Assembly: GCA_037126765.1 (NCBI GenBank)
Contig: JBBCBC010000012.1
Location: 5,022,001 to 5,086,000 of the forward strand
Reading direction: 5' to 3'
DNA: 64,000 nt
DNA from: Stenogyne calaminthoides
Lineage: Eukaryota > Streptophyta > Magnoliopsida > Lamiales > Lamiaceae
Shown: positions 46,681-56,670 of the stretch, in pieces
How positions within the stretch are numbered: position 1 is the first letter of the stretch
Layout: the number at the start of each line of letters is the position of its first letter
Notes under the pieces: generated by a model
The model's input: only the letters and a program-made list of their open reading frames with translations
Database searches by the model: none
What the model was told of the DNA's origin: nothing
Translations under genes and position numbers: made by a program

Positions 46681-47590
46681 GCGCAAATCTCAGTCCAAAA
46701 TTACAGATTTAATGAACAATGTGAGAAGAGTGCAGAAGGATCTGAAAAACAACGTTAGAAAATCGAGAGAAAAAAGAACAGAAGGACCTATAAATTTACA
46801 AGGATGAGAAAATTGAAGAAAACGAGAAGAATATGGAAGAATCTGAATAAGGAAGAAAAAAAAAAAAAAAGAAGAACAAGAGAAGAGAATTCTAGAACAC
46901 ACCGCTGTGAAAACCAACGAGATCTGATCTGATCGTGGCGTTTGTTGCGAGAAAAAATAAATCCGAAAGATAGGAGAAGCGGACCTGACCCTGAATAAAA
47001 AAATCTAAGATTTGGGCCAAATTGGGCCAAATTGCACATAAATCATAGTATGCAATATTACACACAAGTTTTTCCTCAAATGAAGACGATCCCTTGGGGG
47101 TGTTTGTGGTTGTTTTCTCGTCTTTCTCCATTGTGAATCGAAGGATTTTTTCCAATTTTTTGGATAAAGGATCCTAACAAATATATAGTGAAATTTATTA
47201 TAAACTCTTTTTCTAGCGCTACTGGTTGTTACCTAGGTTTTTAGCCCAGGGCATCAAACAATAAATATGAATCAATGAACAAAAGGAAGAACAAGAAGAA
47301 TAATTGCATGCACTTAAGTCTTTTCTGTGCAAAAGTTTCAACCATTTCATTAAGATTTTTTCGTGTATTTATAGGATTACATATCATTTAATATAATCAT
47401 TAATAGGACGCTTATTAAGCCCTTGAGATCAGCTAACAATAAATGTGTGAGGTCGTCGAACTGCTTGATAAACACTGCAGAAATATCGCCTTGATTCTCG
47501 CTCCTTTCCCTGATTTCTCTCATTTCCATTTTGAGCGACATGATGCGAGCTTCCCTCAAAGTCGCTTATTGTTCCTTTGTTATTCTTCAT
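46681..47590. other. Intergenic stretch without a recognised gene
   Basis: The first part has an A-rich run (46855-46872) and GGGCCAAATT tandem words near 47020. A minus-strand ORF (47377-47559, 60 codons, MREARIMSLKMEMREI...) is short and unlike any family I know. I see no transposon ends. Confidence 0.5.
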
Positions 47591-47599
47591 TTCTTCTGC

Positions 47600-48060
47600 T
47601 TCTCTCTTGGATATGAGGTCGACTTATGTTGAGGTTGCCATTTGATTGGAGGTCGCCTTGTTATGCCTTGTGGATATTTGAGAAAGTGGCCATATGTCAT
47701 AATTGCATTACACGAGATACAACAACGTTCATAGTAGACATAATTATTAGCTTGTAGTAACCACTGTATCCATAAAATCTCACTAAACGATGTAGCCATG
47801 ACTATGTTCAGCTTCAGTAGAAGAGCGAGAGACTACTGACTGTTTCTTTGTACGCCACAAAATAAGAGCCCCGCCAATAGAAATGAAATATTCTATACTA
47901 GATTCGACGGGTCGTGGGACAGCACCCCAATCCGAGCCGCAAAAGGCCTCTAGGGTAAGACCTCAATGCCGTAGAAATACGCCTTGTCCATGTGTAGCCT
48001 TTAAGTAGTGTATCACCCATGTAGTAACGTTCATATGTGTTAGACATGGTGAAAAAAGAA
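47600..48060 (-). pseudogene. Copia RNase H fragment
   Basis: On the minus strand, from about 47950 to 47790, the sequence reads GFCGSDWGAVPRPVESSIEY, then IGGALILWRTKKQSVVSRSS and TEAE. These are the conserved GYxDADW, SWKSKKQ and STEAEY motifs of Copia RNase H. It continues as ILWIQWLLQ (about 47765-47740). The fragment is isolated, with no LTR, and includes frame breaks. It lies about 430 bp upstream of the PPR gene and points away from it. Confidence 0.8.
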
Positions 48061-48493
48061 GCTGACTCAAATTGTTGGTGGCGAATTAAATATGATGTTT
48101 TGATTTAAACGAACGTCATATTAAAGTACAAGTAAAAAAATATTGACTCCTTATTATTAAGTTAAAAATTATACATCAACGAAATGAAATCTTGAATATA
48201 TTTCACGATTGAGATACTATTTTAAAAAACTTTATATTTCACTCATGCACTTTTATTATCACATACGAAAAAAAGTTGGATTTTAAATCCTTAAATATAA
48301 CTTTATTCCGGACATTTAATCAATCAATAAAATCTTCCAAAGAAAAAAAAAAATTAATCAATAAAAGAAACGATTAAATTAGATATAGTATAAAATAACT
48401 AATTAAAATTCAAATTTTAATTAAAATTTCAATTTTAACAAAAATCAACTTATTTTCTAGAACACTCTTCAGAGCTCCGTTTGAAGTACAGCT
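48061..48493 (+). promoter_or_regulatory. Upstream region of the PPR gene
   Basis: This AT-rich interval of about 430 bp separates the Copia fragment from the PPR start codon and must hold the promoter and 5' UTR unless these extend into the transposon fragment. The last 40 bases (TCTTCAGAGCTCCG...TACAGCT before ATGG) look like a 5' UTR. No single TATA box stands out among many A/T runs. Confidence 0.45.
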
Positions 48494-49744
48494 ATGGCGT
48501 CTTCTTCTCTCCGCCGCCTCCGCCACATCTACTCGCAGAAACCCACCTCTACCGCCGCATTCATAACCCCCACCACTGAAAAAACATCCACCGTTTCTCA
48601 AACAACCACCAAGAAAGAATCATCCACCCCCAGCCGCAGCCTACTCCACGCTTACCTAAAGAAATCCACCGCCGCCGTCGAAACCCCCAGCGCCGCCGGA
48701 AAATTCGAAATCATCGTCGATAAATTCAAGAAAAACTCAAGTAAAAGCGGCTTCAGGGCAAAGCACGTAATATACAAAACCACCGTTTCCCGCCTCGCGA
48801 AAGCCGGCCAATCCAATTACATCCACGACATTCTCGATCACCAAAAACAGTTCCCCGATATTCAAAACGAGAATTTCACCGCTCGCTTGATTCGTTTGTA
48901 CGGCGATGCCAAAATGCTGGACTACGCACTCCACCTGTTCGACGAAATGCCTGACTTAAAATGCCCAAGAACAGTTCTTTCCTTTAACTCGCTCATGTCC
49001 GCCTCTTTATCTTCCAAAAACTTCAGCAAAGCGATTGAGATATTTCATCAATTTCCTGCAAAACTATGTATCAAGCCTAATGTTATATCGTACACCACGG
49101 CCATGGCAGCTTTCTGCAAACTGGGGAAGCTCGATGAGGCCGTTTCGCTGTTGGACGAGATGGAGGAGAACGACGTCGTTCCCAATGCCATCACGTTCGA
49201 CACTCTGTTCACCGGGTTGTACCGCGCTGGTAAATTTTCCGAGGGGGAGAAATTGTGGAATTTGATGAGGGGAAAGAATGTTGTTCCTGATTTGAGATGC
49301 TATAACTCTAGGATGAATGGTTTGGTGAACGAAAAACGGACATCAGAAGCTTTGGAATTGCTAAATAAGGAGATGGTGGAACAGGGATTGAAGGCGAATA
49401 GCTACTCGTACGCCGTGTTCATCAAATGGTTCGTAAACGAGGGAAATATTGAGGAGGCGAAGAAATGGTACGCGGAGATGGTGGAGCTCCAACTTGACCC
49501 AATTTTTTTCACTTTCACGGGGCTGATTGAACTTGCTTGTGTTAAGAATGATGCTGATTTTGCTTTGGAGCTGTGCAACGCGGCTGTTGGTTTAAAGAAA
49601 TGGATTTCGTGTAAGATTGTGCAGAAAGGGATCAACTTGCTCGTTGTGCAGTCGAAAATGGACGAGGCAAAGCAGCTTTTGGAGGCGATTAGGACGACGA
49701 GTGGAATGTATGCCGAGCTCTCACTTCCAGGAGGTGAAGAGTAG
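48494..49744 (+). CDS. P-class pentatricopeptide repeat protein, probably mitochondrial
   Basis: An intact, intronless frame of 416 codons. Residues 1-60 are rich in Ser/Thr/Arg/Lys with no acidic residue before position 29 (MASSSLRRLRHIYSQK), which suits a mitochondrial presequence. PPR motifs of about 35 residues run from about 126 to 336, the clearest being 160-195, 196-230 (NVISYTTAMAAFCKLGKLDE), 231-265 (NAITFDTLFTGLYRAGKFSE), 266-301 and 302-336. A degenerate helical tail follows, and there is no E or DYW editing domain. Length and layout match the small Arabidopsis group around PPR336 (At1g61870) and At3g13160, known components of the plant mitochondrial ribosome; that orthology is inference from overall resemblance. 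PPR tracts bind RNA one base per motif. ATGG gives a good start context. Codon use is GC-richer than the surroundings and there are no frame breaks, so this looks like a functional gene among transposon debris. Confidence 0.93.
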   Translation: MASSSLRRLRHIYSQKPTSTAAFITPTTEKTSTVSQTTTKKESSTPSRSLLHAYLKKSTAAVETPSAAGKFEIIVDKFKKNSSKSGFRAKHVIYKTTVSRLAKAGQSNYIHDILDHQKQFPDIQNENFTARLIRLYGDAKMLDYALHLFDEMPDLKCPRTVLSFNSLMSASLSSKNFSKAIEIFHQFPAKLCIKPNVISYTTAMAAFCKLGKLDEAVSLLDEMEENDVVPNAITFDTLFTGLYRAGKFSEGEKLWNLMRGKNVVPDLRCYNSRMNGLVNEKRTSEALELLNKEMVEQGLKANSYSYAVFIKWFVNEGNIEEAKKWYAEMVELQLDPIFFTFTGLIELACVKNDADFALELCNAAVGLKKWISCKIVQKGINLLVVQSKMDEAKQLLEAIRTTSGMYAELSLPGGEE

Positions 49745-50267
49745 TACTTTTTTCATACTTGAAGCCATTTATTTTTTCTTGCAATGCATCTTATGACAAT
49801 TATTGGCTGGGTTGGTAGAAATGGTAGGATGAACCTTTTGGCACATTGTTTCTGGATGTTGGTTTCACTGATATTAGAACCATTACAAGGATGTGTTAGT
49901 TGATGAGATTGATTCAATTGCTTTGGTTTTGGGAAAGATGTTATTCACTTATTCCTGGTCCGTTTTGATGTGTTTATAGAGGTTCAAAATGCCGGTTCCA
50001 TTCCTCTATGCCGTTGACACTTGTATGCACCAGACGTATCATGCAATTCAAATGCGATTTTTAACTGGTGTTGGTTGTTTTCATTGAACATATTAGTTGT
50101 GCACTAGATATTATTCAATGAAAGCAACTGATCATGTTAAGGGAAAACAACTAATACCGTTTAAAATGCAATTGAGTTGCACGGTGCACGTGGCGTACAA
50201 AAGACTTATTCTTTATTTATTTTCCATTATGTATGGACCCTTTGAATTTATGAGTTGTTGGTTATAT
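49745..50267 (+). other. 3' flank of the PPR gene
   Basis: About 520 bp follow the stop codon. T-rich sequence with TTTATTTTTTC just after the stop could carry the 3' UTR and poly(A) signals. No other gene is visible; a 67-codon ORF at 50097-50300 runs into the next transposon and looks incidental. Confidence 0.5.
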
Positions 50268-50275
50268 GTTGATAC

Positions 50276-50722
50276 CAAGGATGCAGAAGTCGGAAATTAG
50301 TATCAGACGCATTTGAAACGCCTAGTGCCTAGGCCGCCTAGGTTGGGACTAGTCGATCCGGTTTTTTTATTTTATTTTAGCATCTAAGTGAGTTTTATCT
50401 ACTACTCATTGATATCTTATAACAAAGATACACTTAGAAATTAATTAACGAGTTTGGTATACAACCCCTTCTCTCAATTTGAATATGGGCGTGTTTTGTT
50501 TATGTTAGTCGCGTTTTATTTTTTTTTTTAAATTAATAATTGAAACGACGTCTTTCCTCAGCAAAAAAAATAAAGCAGCCGCTAAGGTGGCGCTTAGCTC
50601 CCGACTCGGCCACCTAAGCCACTGGGCAACCCCTAATGCCAAAAACACCTAGAACTACTATTTTTCATAAAATCGGATCGACCGACAGCCGTCTAGCGCT
50701 TAAGCCGACTTTTGCAATATTG
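50276..50722. mobile_element. hAT-like non-autonomous element, 447 bp
   Basis: A perfect 8 bp target duplication, GTTGATAC, flanks the element (50268-50275, 50723-50730). Terminal inverted repeats are CAAGGATGCAGAAGTCGG on the left and CAATATTGCAAAAGTCGG on the right (reverse complement), 14 of 18 matching. The 8 bp duplication and CA...TG ends indicate the hAT superfamily. The interior is rich in GCCTAGG-type words. It has no transposase. Confidence 0.92.
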
Positions 50723-50730
50723 GTTGATAC

Positions 50731-51786
50731 TACATATGACAATTTTCTGGATAGTGGAACGCAAAAGTGGTATATTAAAAGTGGTATCATTCCTTAAAAT
50801 GATGAGGTAGTCTTGCTACTTCATCTTTTGTTAGGCTTAGAGTGATAGTTACACTTGATCTTTATTGTTGAAAGTCTTGCTTGGTTAATTTGGGCTGCTA
50901 AGTCTTTTTTGGGTTTTGTTTTAATGCCTTGCTCATTGATTTTGGGCTGTCTTTCTTTTATTTTAAATCCATATGCAGATTTTTGTTCTTGGGCCTTTGG
51001 CCTTTGTTTATTATGCGTTGTTACGGCCCATTTTAATATCTTAGCTTTTCGGGTTTTTTTCCTTCTTCTATTGGGCCGGGTTGTTCATATCCTCTTTTAT
51101 AACAAACTTATTAGAAATGGTTAACTACAAATAATAATTTGTACTATTGTCATTTTTACAAATTATAATATGTACTATTTCTTTTAATAAAATACAACTC
51201 GTACTAGTGAAAGGTGTTTGATTCCAACTCGAACTCATTTTTTATGAAATTTTCAGTTAGATATAACCTACAAATGATATATGGTATATATCATAATGTT
51301 AAAAAATATTTTAACAAACATCAAACTGAAAAAAAATCGATAAAAAATTTTCAAAAAAAAAAAAAAAGATCTGAATTGAAATTTGTCCATTTTAACTAAT
51401 ACATATTGCATTTTATTTAAAAAAATAATACATATTATAACTTTAAAAAAATAATAAATATATTGTAGTTTGTTATTAACCCTATTAGAAAATTAATAAT
51501 ATTGCTCAATTGATTTTCTGCAGATTGTTAATTAGCTATCAAGAAATTGGTGTGTTGTCTGCTCCTCTCCTCATTAGTCCACGCATATGGTATATCAATA
51601 AAAAAAGTCACAAACTCAATTCTATGAAGCACGACACAAATGCCTCAAATATTGTACAGAAAAAAATTAATTTTTTTTGGAACCGACTCACTTCAGCATA
51701 AAATATCACGATTTAAAAACTATTTTATTTTTCAAATCGAAATAATTTATATGTATAAAAGTGATAGGTTTTTTTATATATAGCTA
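50731..51786. other. Intergenic stretch sharing a duplicated segment with 59.6-59.8 kb
   Basis: Two pieces, about 51040-51110 (TTAGCTTTTCGGGTTTTTTT..., TATTGGGCCGGGTTGTT) and 51495-51585 (GCTCAATTGATTTTCTGCAG...CTCCTCATTAG), recur in the same order and strand at about 59605-59660 and 59745-59824. The segment between them differs in length. A hydrophobic 89-codon ORF (50855-51124) spans words such as TTGGGC and looks incidental. A poly(A) run lies at 51354-51367. Confidence 0.6.
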
Positions 51787-52233
51787 GAGTCCGTTTGTTG
51801 TGTGGGAAAAGAAAGGAAAAGAAGGGAAAACATATCATATCCTACTTTTTCAAGTGTTTGCTATGTTTGATGGTTTTTCACTTGGGTCCGAATGCCCACA
51901 TTTCTTTTTCCCATTTTCACATGATTATGCATCCCACCTAGGAGGTGGTATTTATAATATCAAACATTATCTCTTGGTGTTAATTGACCTAAATAACCCT
52001 GTTTTAATTCATTGTGGGAAAAAATATATGTAACAAGGGGGTATAATAGTCAAATTAATATTTATCAAGTGAATTCCCATGTTTTTATCAATCTTAACAA
52101 ACGGTTGAAATAAAATAAATCATGATTTGAATACATCATAATAAATACTTGAAAAGTCAAATATATCACATGGATAAGTAAAATGTATCACATAATTTCA
52201 TATTTTTTCATATCCCACTAAACAAACGGGCTC
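51787..52233. mobile_element. PIF/Harbinger-like (Tourist-type) MITE, 447 bp
   Basis: Terminal inverted repeats GAGTCCGTTTGTT and (reverse complement of the right end) GAGCCCGTTTGTTTAGTGGG are flanked by the 3 bp duplication CTA (51784-51786, 52234-52236). Three-base TNA duplications and such ends are typical of PIF/Harbinger elements. The short ORF inside (51800-52033) is not transposase-like. Confidence 0.88.
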
Positions 52234-52779
52234 CTATTATATAAAAAAATAGAGTTCACCCACACAATTAGTTTTTGTCATTAATGATGGCCTATATATA
52301 TAAAGACTTGAAAACACATAAAGCTATTCATATACTAGATAATAAAATATATATATATATATATATTTAAACTTATCAAAATTTTCTTATAACGAAATAC
52401 TGATGTGGTAAGGGTGTTACAATTAAAGTCACGGTATTTTGATATTTCAGTATTTCGATTTCATAAATATTCTAAAAAATATTTAATACGGACGGTATTA
52501 ACTAGTACAGTATAACAAAATTAGACATGACATCATTACCTATATTTAGGTATGAAACGGTATATGTCGAAAATTTGGTATGGGATGTTCACCTTCGATA
52601 TGAAATAGTATGTATTGTTAATATATTGAAATTCAAAATTGTGGTATACTACATAATTTTTTTGTACAATATTGGTATGACTGTTCAGATACCAAAGATT
52701 TCGGTACTCTCCGGTATTTTTTGTATTAGCATAAAAAATCACTTCGAAAATGAGTCGTAATTGATATCATTTTCTTATA
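52234..52779. other. AT-rich stretch with (AT)n and GGTAT-rich sequence
   Basis: An (AT)n microsatellite of about 22 bases lies at 52346-52367. From about 52405 to 52720 the sequence repeatedly uses words such as CGGTATTTT, GGTATG and CGGTAC, a composition common in plant hAT-derived repeats. I could not define ends, so I do not call an element. Confidence 0.5.
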
Positions 52780-52914
52780 ATATCTATACATATCTAATAA
52801 CAAAATATTGGGCCAAAAAAATATTATAATTTTTATACATATCTAATAACAAAATGTTGGGCCAAAAAATTATTATAATTTTATAATAAAATTTTAAACA
52901 TTTAAACAAATTTC

Positions 52915-52985
52915 ATGTAGCTCAAATGGTATAACAAATATTTTTTATCTTCTTTGTATGCAAGAGGTACAAGGTTCAATACCCC
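52915..52985 (+). repeat. tRNA-derived SINE-like segment
   Basis: TGTAGCTCAAATGGTATAAC resembles an RNA polymerase III A box, and AAGGTTCAATACCCC about 45 bases on resembles a B box. Copies occur inversely at 56422-56583. A functional tRNA is ruled out because the cloverleaf cannot be completed. No clear tail is seen. Confidence 0.5.
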
Positions 52986-53329
52986 ATATCTACCCCACAT
53001 ATATGCTAATTATTTCTTTGAATATTTTCTAAATTATTAATACTATTTTTTAATTTTAAAACTAGATCTATTTATACATATATAATAACAAAATATAATA
53101 CAAAAAAGAAAAAAAAATCAACAAAAAAATTATTATGAATTTTTGAACTAGATCTATTTATACATATATAATAACAAAATATTATACTAAAAAAAAATCA
53201 ACAAAAAAAATTATTACAAATTTATCATGAAATTTTAAAAGTGGCACATTAATAATTAATAATATAAAATGTTATATTTTGTAATTGATATGGATATATT
53301 TGAAAAAAAAAACCAGTTACTCATTCCAT

Positions 53330-53620
53330 CTTTTTTTTTTAATTGCTCCCTGAATTATGACATGGGTTTTAATGAGAAAAATCTTTATTAATATTTTAAG
53401 ATAATAAAATAGCTTTTTGATAAGGGTATTTTGTCAATTTTAGTGAATAAGATAAAAAATAAGTTACTTTTGTATGTAATTATTAGTGACATGTGATGTA
53501 ATTTAGTGATGTTTATAAGGGGTGTCATGAACTGTATAGTTACTTTATTGCTATTTTGAGTATGTGATAAAAGATAGACTTTTTGGATTTTGAGCAATCT
53601 AATAAAGACGAAGAGTATTA
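53330..53620 (-). mobile_element. Stowaway-like MITE copy, eroded ends
   Basis: About 290 bp match, in inverse orientation, the two outer parts of the element at 55196-55781. They share GTTTTAATGAGAAA, AAGGGTATTTTGTCA, TTTTGTATGTAATTATTAG and, at the end, GAGCAATCTAATAAAGACG. The terminal CTCCCTCCG motifs have decayed (CTCCCTGAA at one end). It represents the short form of the family. Confidence 0.65.
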
Positions 53621-53794
53621 TATATATGAAAATGTATAATTTATATACTTATTTGTATGATTACATTACATGATATTGAATTTAAATTGATTAGTCCAAT
53701 TATCATAAATTAGTTGCATGAGCTATTGACATTAGACTTAAATTGTTAGTTGAATAATTTTTAATTAAATTATTAGTTGAGGTTATTAGTTGAA

Positions 53795-53821
53795 CTAGTA
53801 TATCACCCGTGCGTTGCACGG
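53795..53821 (-). mobile_element. Helitron 3' terminus
   Basis: Read on the minus strand: a perfect 6 bp-stem hairpin CCGTGC-AAC-GCACGG, then GTGATATA and CTAG, followed by host T. This is the diagnostic 3' end of plant Helitrons (hairpin, about 10 bases, CTRR, insertion before T). The body would extend to the right, possibly to about 54590 where the inverted-duplication sequence resumes. I could not identify a TC 5' end, and no Rep/helicase gene is present. Confidence 0.75.
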
Positions 53822-54221
53822 TCTGTGAGTATAAAATAAATATGATATGAAATATATTTAATTTACATGTTAAATTAATTAGAAATAATTATTTTACCTA
53901 TAGTTATAATTTTTTCCTTATATTCTTTATTTTTATTTCGATGTAATGTTGATCTCTGAAAATTTTATTACTTTTGCAAAGAGACGTAGGAAATGGGTGA
54001 CGTTTTAATTGTTGAAAAAGTTTACATTATTAAATAATGCAAGTTTAAAATGTATTGTTTCTTTTGAAAATTTCGAATTATTTTCTTATAAACCTCGTTG
54101 ATCGTCACATATTGTCGTCATCCCATATAATTTTTTTAAATATCCTGCCTAGTTACTCTAGACATGGCAACACATACTACCCAAAATTAATCTCCTTAAG
54201 AAAGTTTAAGGTTCTGTAGTT

Positions 54222-54415
54222 TTTTTTTATTCGAACAAAGTTAGATGTTAGTTGTTAATAGTTAGTACACCAAGCACCCAAATACTCCACAAAATCGCCA
54301 ATCCACCTTATAACTCCCATAACTCCAAATTCGTTCCCAGAGGGAATCGAACATGAGTCTCCCACTCAAATGAGGAGCTCAGTGGCCAGGTGGGCTAAGC
54401 CACCTGGTTAGTTTT
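54222..54415 (-). mobile_element. tRNA-derived SINE with target duplication
   Basis: Minus-strand reading: an A-box-like GTGGCTTAGCCCACCTGG near the 5' end, a B box GTTCGATTCCC, a unique tail region and a short A-rich end (AATAAAAAAAA). Flanks are AGGTTCTGTAGTT (54209-54221) and AGGTTTTGTAGTT (54416-54428), 12 of 13 identical, as expected for LINE-mediated insertion. It is about 194 bp long. It lies inside the presumed Helitron body. Confidence 0.88.
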
Positions 54416-54893
54416 AGGTTTTGTAGTTGTCTCTAACTCTTATTAATGGTCATACCATAAGATATCATTTGTCAAAATTATCTTCTTTAAAACTTTAAAG
54501 AGAATCTATTGTCTGGTAAGGTCAGCGTCATTCCCAAAATTCAACTCTTTATCCTGTGTTGGTTGGTCTCAATTAATATTTTCTCTTATGTGGGTATCGA
54601 GTTTTATAACAATCAATTTAATGTTATTTTACAATCTTTTATTCAACTAATAATTTAAGTCTAATGTTAATAGTGCTTGCAATTAATTTATAATAATTGG
54701 ACTAATCAATTTAAATCTTAGATCATATAATAATCGTACAAATAAGTATATAAATCGAGCTTTATCACAATCACCTAGTCATGTCGTTTTACAATTCAAC
54801 TAATAATTTAATTTTAAATTGTTTATTTAATAATTTAAGTCTAATGTCAATAGTATGCAATTAATTTATGGTAACTGGACTAATCATGATCTC

Positions 54894-55137
54894 TTTTTTT
54901 ATTATTATTATGTTACAATAATTCATTCTACCACCGGACAAGACAACATCATTTCATCTCGCTGTAGACCCGAACCGCAATCACCACAAGAGGGGGACCA
55001 CCCGAAACCGCAACTCGGAACCGCAACCGCACCGCAATCGGAACCGCAACCCAACAACAGGGGGACCACCACCTCACAAAAGGGGGACCACCACAAGAGG
55101 GAATAATATTCCCTTTCTGTGTCTCGAACTCAGGACC
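54894..55137 (-). mobile_element. SINE, probably 5'-truncated, with exact 10 bp duplication
   Basis: The element is flanked by TCATGATCTC on both sides (54884-54893, 55138-55147). In minus reading it begins GGTCCTGAGTTCGAGACA, an RNA polymerase III B box, so the A box is missing. It continues through a C/G-rich body with three GGGGGACCACC words (plus-strand sense) and GGAACCGCAACC repeats, and ends in AATAATAATAAAAAAA. The 83-codon plus-strand ORF across it is incidental. Confidence 0.88.
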
Positions 55138-55195
55138 TCATGATCTCATATCATATAAATAAGTATATAAATTATACATTTTCATATATATAATA

Positions 55196-55781
55196 CTCCC
55201 TCCGTCTTTTTTTTATTGCTCAAATTTCAAAGACAAAAACTTGTGTGACCTCAAGTTCACTATGAACTCTATTTTTTTAATATCACAGTTATGTACAAAA
55301 ATTATCATTGTTATGCATAAAAATTATAACTGTTATGCATAAAAATTATCACTGTTATGCATAAAAATTATCACTGTTATACACAAAAACTATCATTATT
55401 TGAAAAATAAAGCATATCTTGAATAATGATAATTTTTGTACACAACAATGATAGTTACTGTGCATAATAATGATAAAGTTCATGTATAGACCTGATTCAT
55501 AGAAATGTTACTCAAATTAAAAAAAGGTCTGTCTTTTGTCATATACACAACATATCGATAAAGTAACTGTAGAGTTTCAATCTATCACCCAACAAATATC
55601 ACTAAATTATATCTCATATCCTAATAATTACATACAAAATTAACTTTTTTTTTGTCTCATTATCTAAAAGTGACTAAAATACCCTTATAAAAAGTTTATT
55701 TTATTCCCTTCAAATGTTAATAAACAACTTTCTCATTAAACCCCGTGTTAAAGTCAATCTAATTAAAAAAGACCGAGGGAG
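55196..55781. mobile_element. Stowaway-like MITE, expanded form, 586 bp
   Basis: The ends CTCCCTCCGTC and ...GACCGAGGGAG are flanked by TA (55194-55195, 55782-55783). The outer parts match the copy at 53330-53620. The middle (about 55228-55520) is extra: several tandem units of GTTATGCATAAAAATTATCA and ends with GTTCA-TATGAAC type words, suggesting a second element inserted into the MITE. Confidence 0.85.
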
Positions 55782-56421
55782 TAACTGATTTTTTAAAAAT
55801 ATGTATCTTATTAAATACAAAGATTTATTATTTATATTATTAATTATTTATAAAAAAAAAATTTTCATGATAAATTTGTAATAATATTTTATTGTATAAC
55901 ATTTTATTATTAGATAGGTATACATAGATCTAGTTTTTGGTCAGTCCATACAATTCTTTGCTCTGCTTGAAATGGACCCCCTTCTAGTCGACGGTGGGTT
56001 CTGGTTATCTCGTATTATATGGTCCTTGGGTCGATTACCGAGGTATTAGAAAAAATAAATAGATCTAGTTCAAAAATAATATTAATAATCTAGAAATGAC
56101 TCAAAATATAATTATTTTAATCATCCATACACAACTCTTAAAATTTCATGACAAATTTGTAATAAATTTTTTTGTTGCAAATTTTTATTTCTATTTTTTG
56201 TATAATATTTTGTTATTAGTTAGGTATAAATTGACCTAGTTTAAAAAAAATAGAAAATACTCAAAAAAAAAAAATTGTGGCAAATTTTTATTTTTAATTT
56301 TTGTATAATATTTTGTTATTAGTTAGGTATAAATTGACCAAGTTTAAAAATAAAAAAAAAAATTAGAAAATACTCAAAAATAATTAAAATATATCTGTTG
56401 TTGAAATGGAGAATTGAACCT

Positions 56422-56583
56422 TGAACCTCTCACATGCAAAGAAGACAAAATAAATTTAGCTATACCATTTGAGCTACATCCCATTAGATAATATTTTTAA
56501 AATGAACCTCTCACATGCAAAGAAGACAAAACAAATTTAGCTATACCATTTGAGCTACATCCCATTAGATAATATTTTTAAAA
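56422..56583. repeat. Tandem duplication of an 81 bp tRNA-like segment
   Basis: Units 56422-56502 and 56503-56583 are almost identical, each starting TGAACCTCTCACATGCAAAG and holding, in inverse sense, the TAGCTCAAATGGTATAG A-box-like sequence. The left arm (52915-52985) has a single copy. Confidence 0.85.
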
Positions 56584-56670
56584 TTTCATGAGAAAATTTG
56601 TAACAATTGTTTTGACCAAATTTTGGCCCAACATTTTGTTATTAGATATGTATAGATTGTAAAATGACAC

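Larger units (their letters stand above)
52780..53790 (+). repeat. Left arm of a large inverted duplication
   Basis: The sequence from about 52780 (ATCTATACATATCTAATAAC) to about 53790 reappears in inverse orientation between about 56660 and 54600, in the same relative order: a GTTGGGCCAAAA segment, a tRNA-like segment (TAGCTCAAATGGTATA), ACTAGATCTATTTATAC repeats, a Stowaway-like MITE, and TATAATTTATATACTTATTTG. Divergence is substantial and the right arm carries extra insertions. Confidence 0.75.
54600..56670 (-). repeat. Right arm of a large inverted duplication
   Basis: This is the inverse counterpart of 52780-53790, longer because it holds a SINE (54894-55137), an expanded MITE (55196-55781), internal tandem duplications and a segment at about 55935-56045 not seen in the left arm. 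Some portions, such as GATTAGTCCAATTAT and TTAAATTGATTAG, occur more than twice. Confidence 0.7.

Noticed and set aside
50855..51124. 89-codon hydrophobic ORF as a small membrane protein
   Set aside because: T-rich sequence with TTGGGC words gives hydrophobic codons by composition, and part of it is repeated at 59.6 kb without the frame.
52915..52985. Functional tRNA gene
   Set aside because: Only box-like words are present; no acceptor stem or cloverleaf can be formed, and copies occur in repeats.
54855..55106. 83-codon ORF rich in Pro/Gln
   Set aside because: It spans a SINE insertion and its target duplication, so it cannot be an old host gene.
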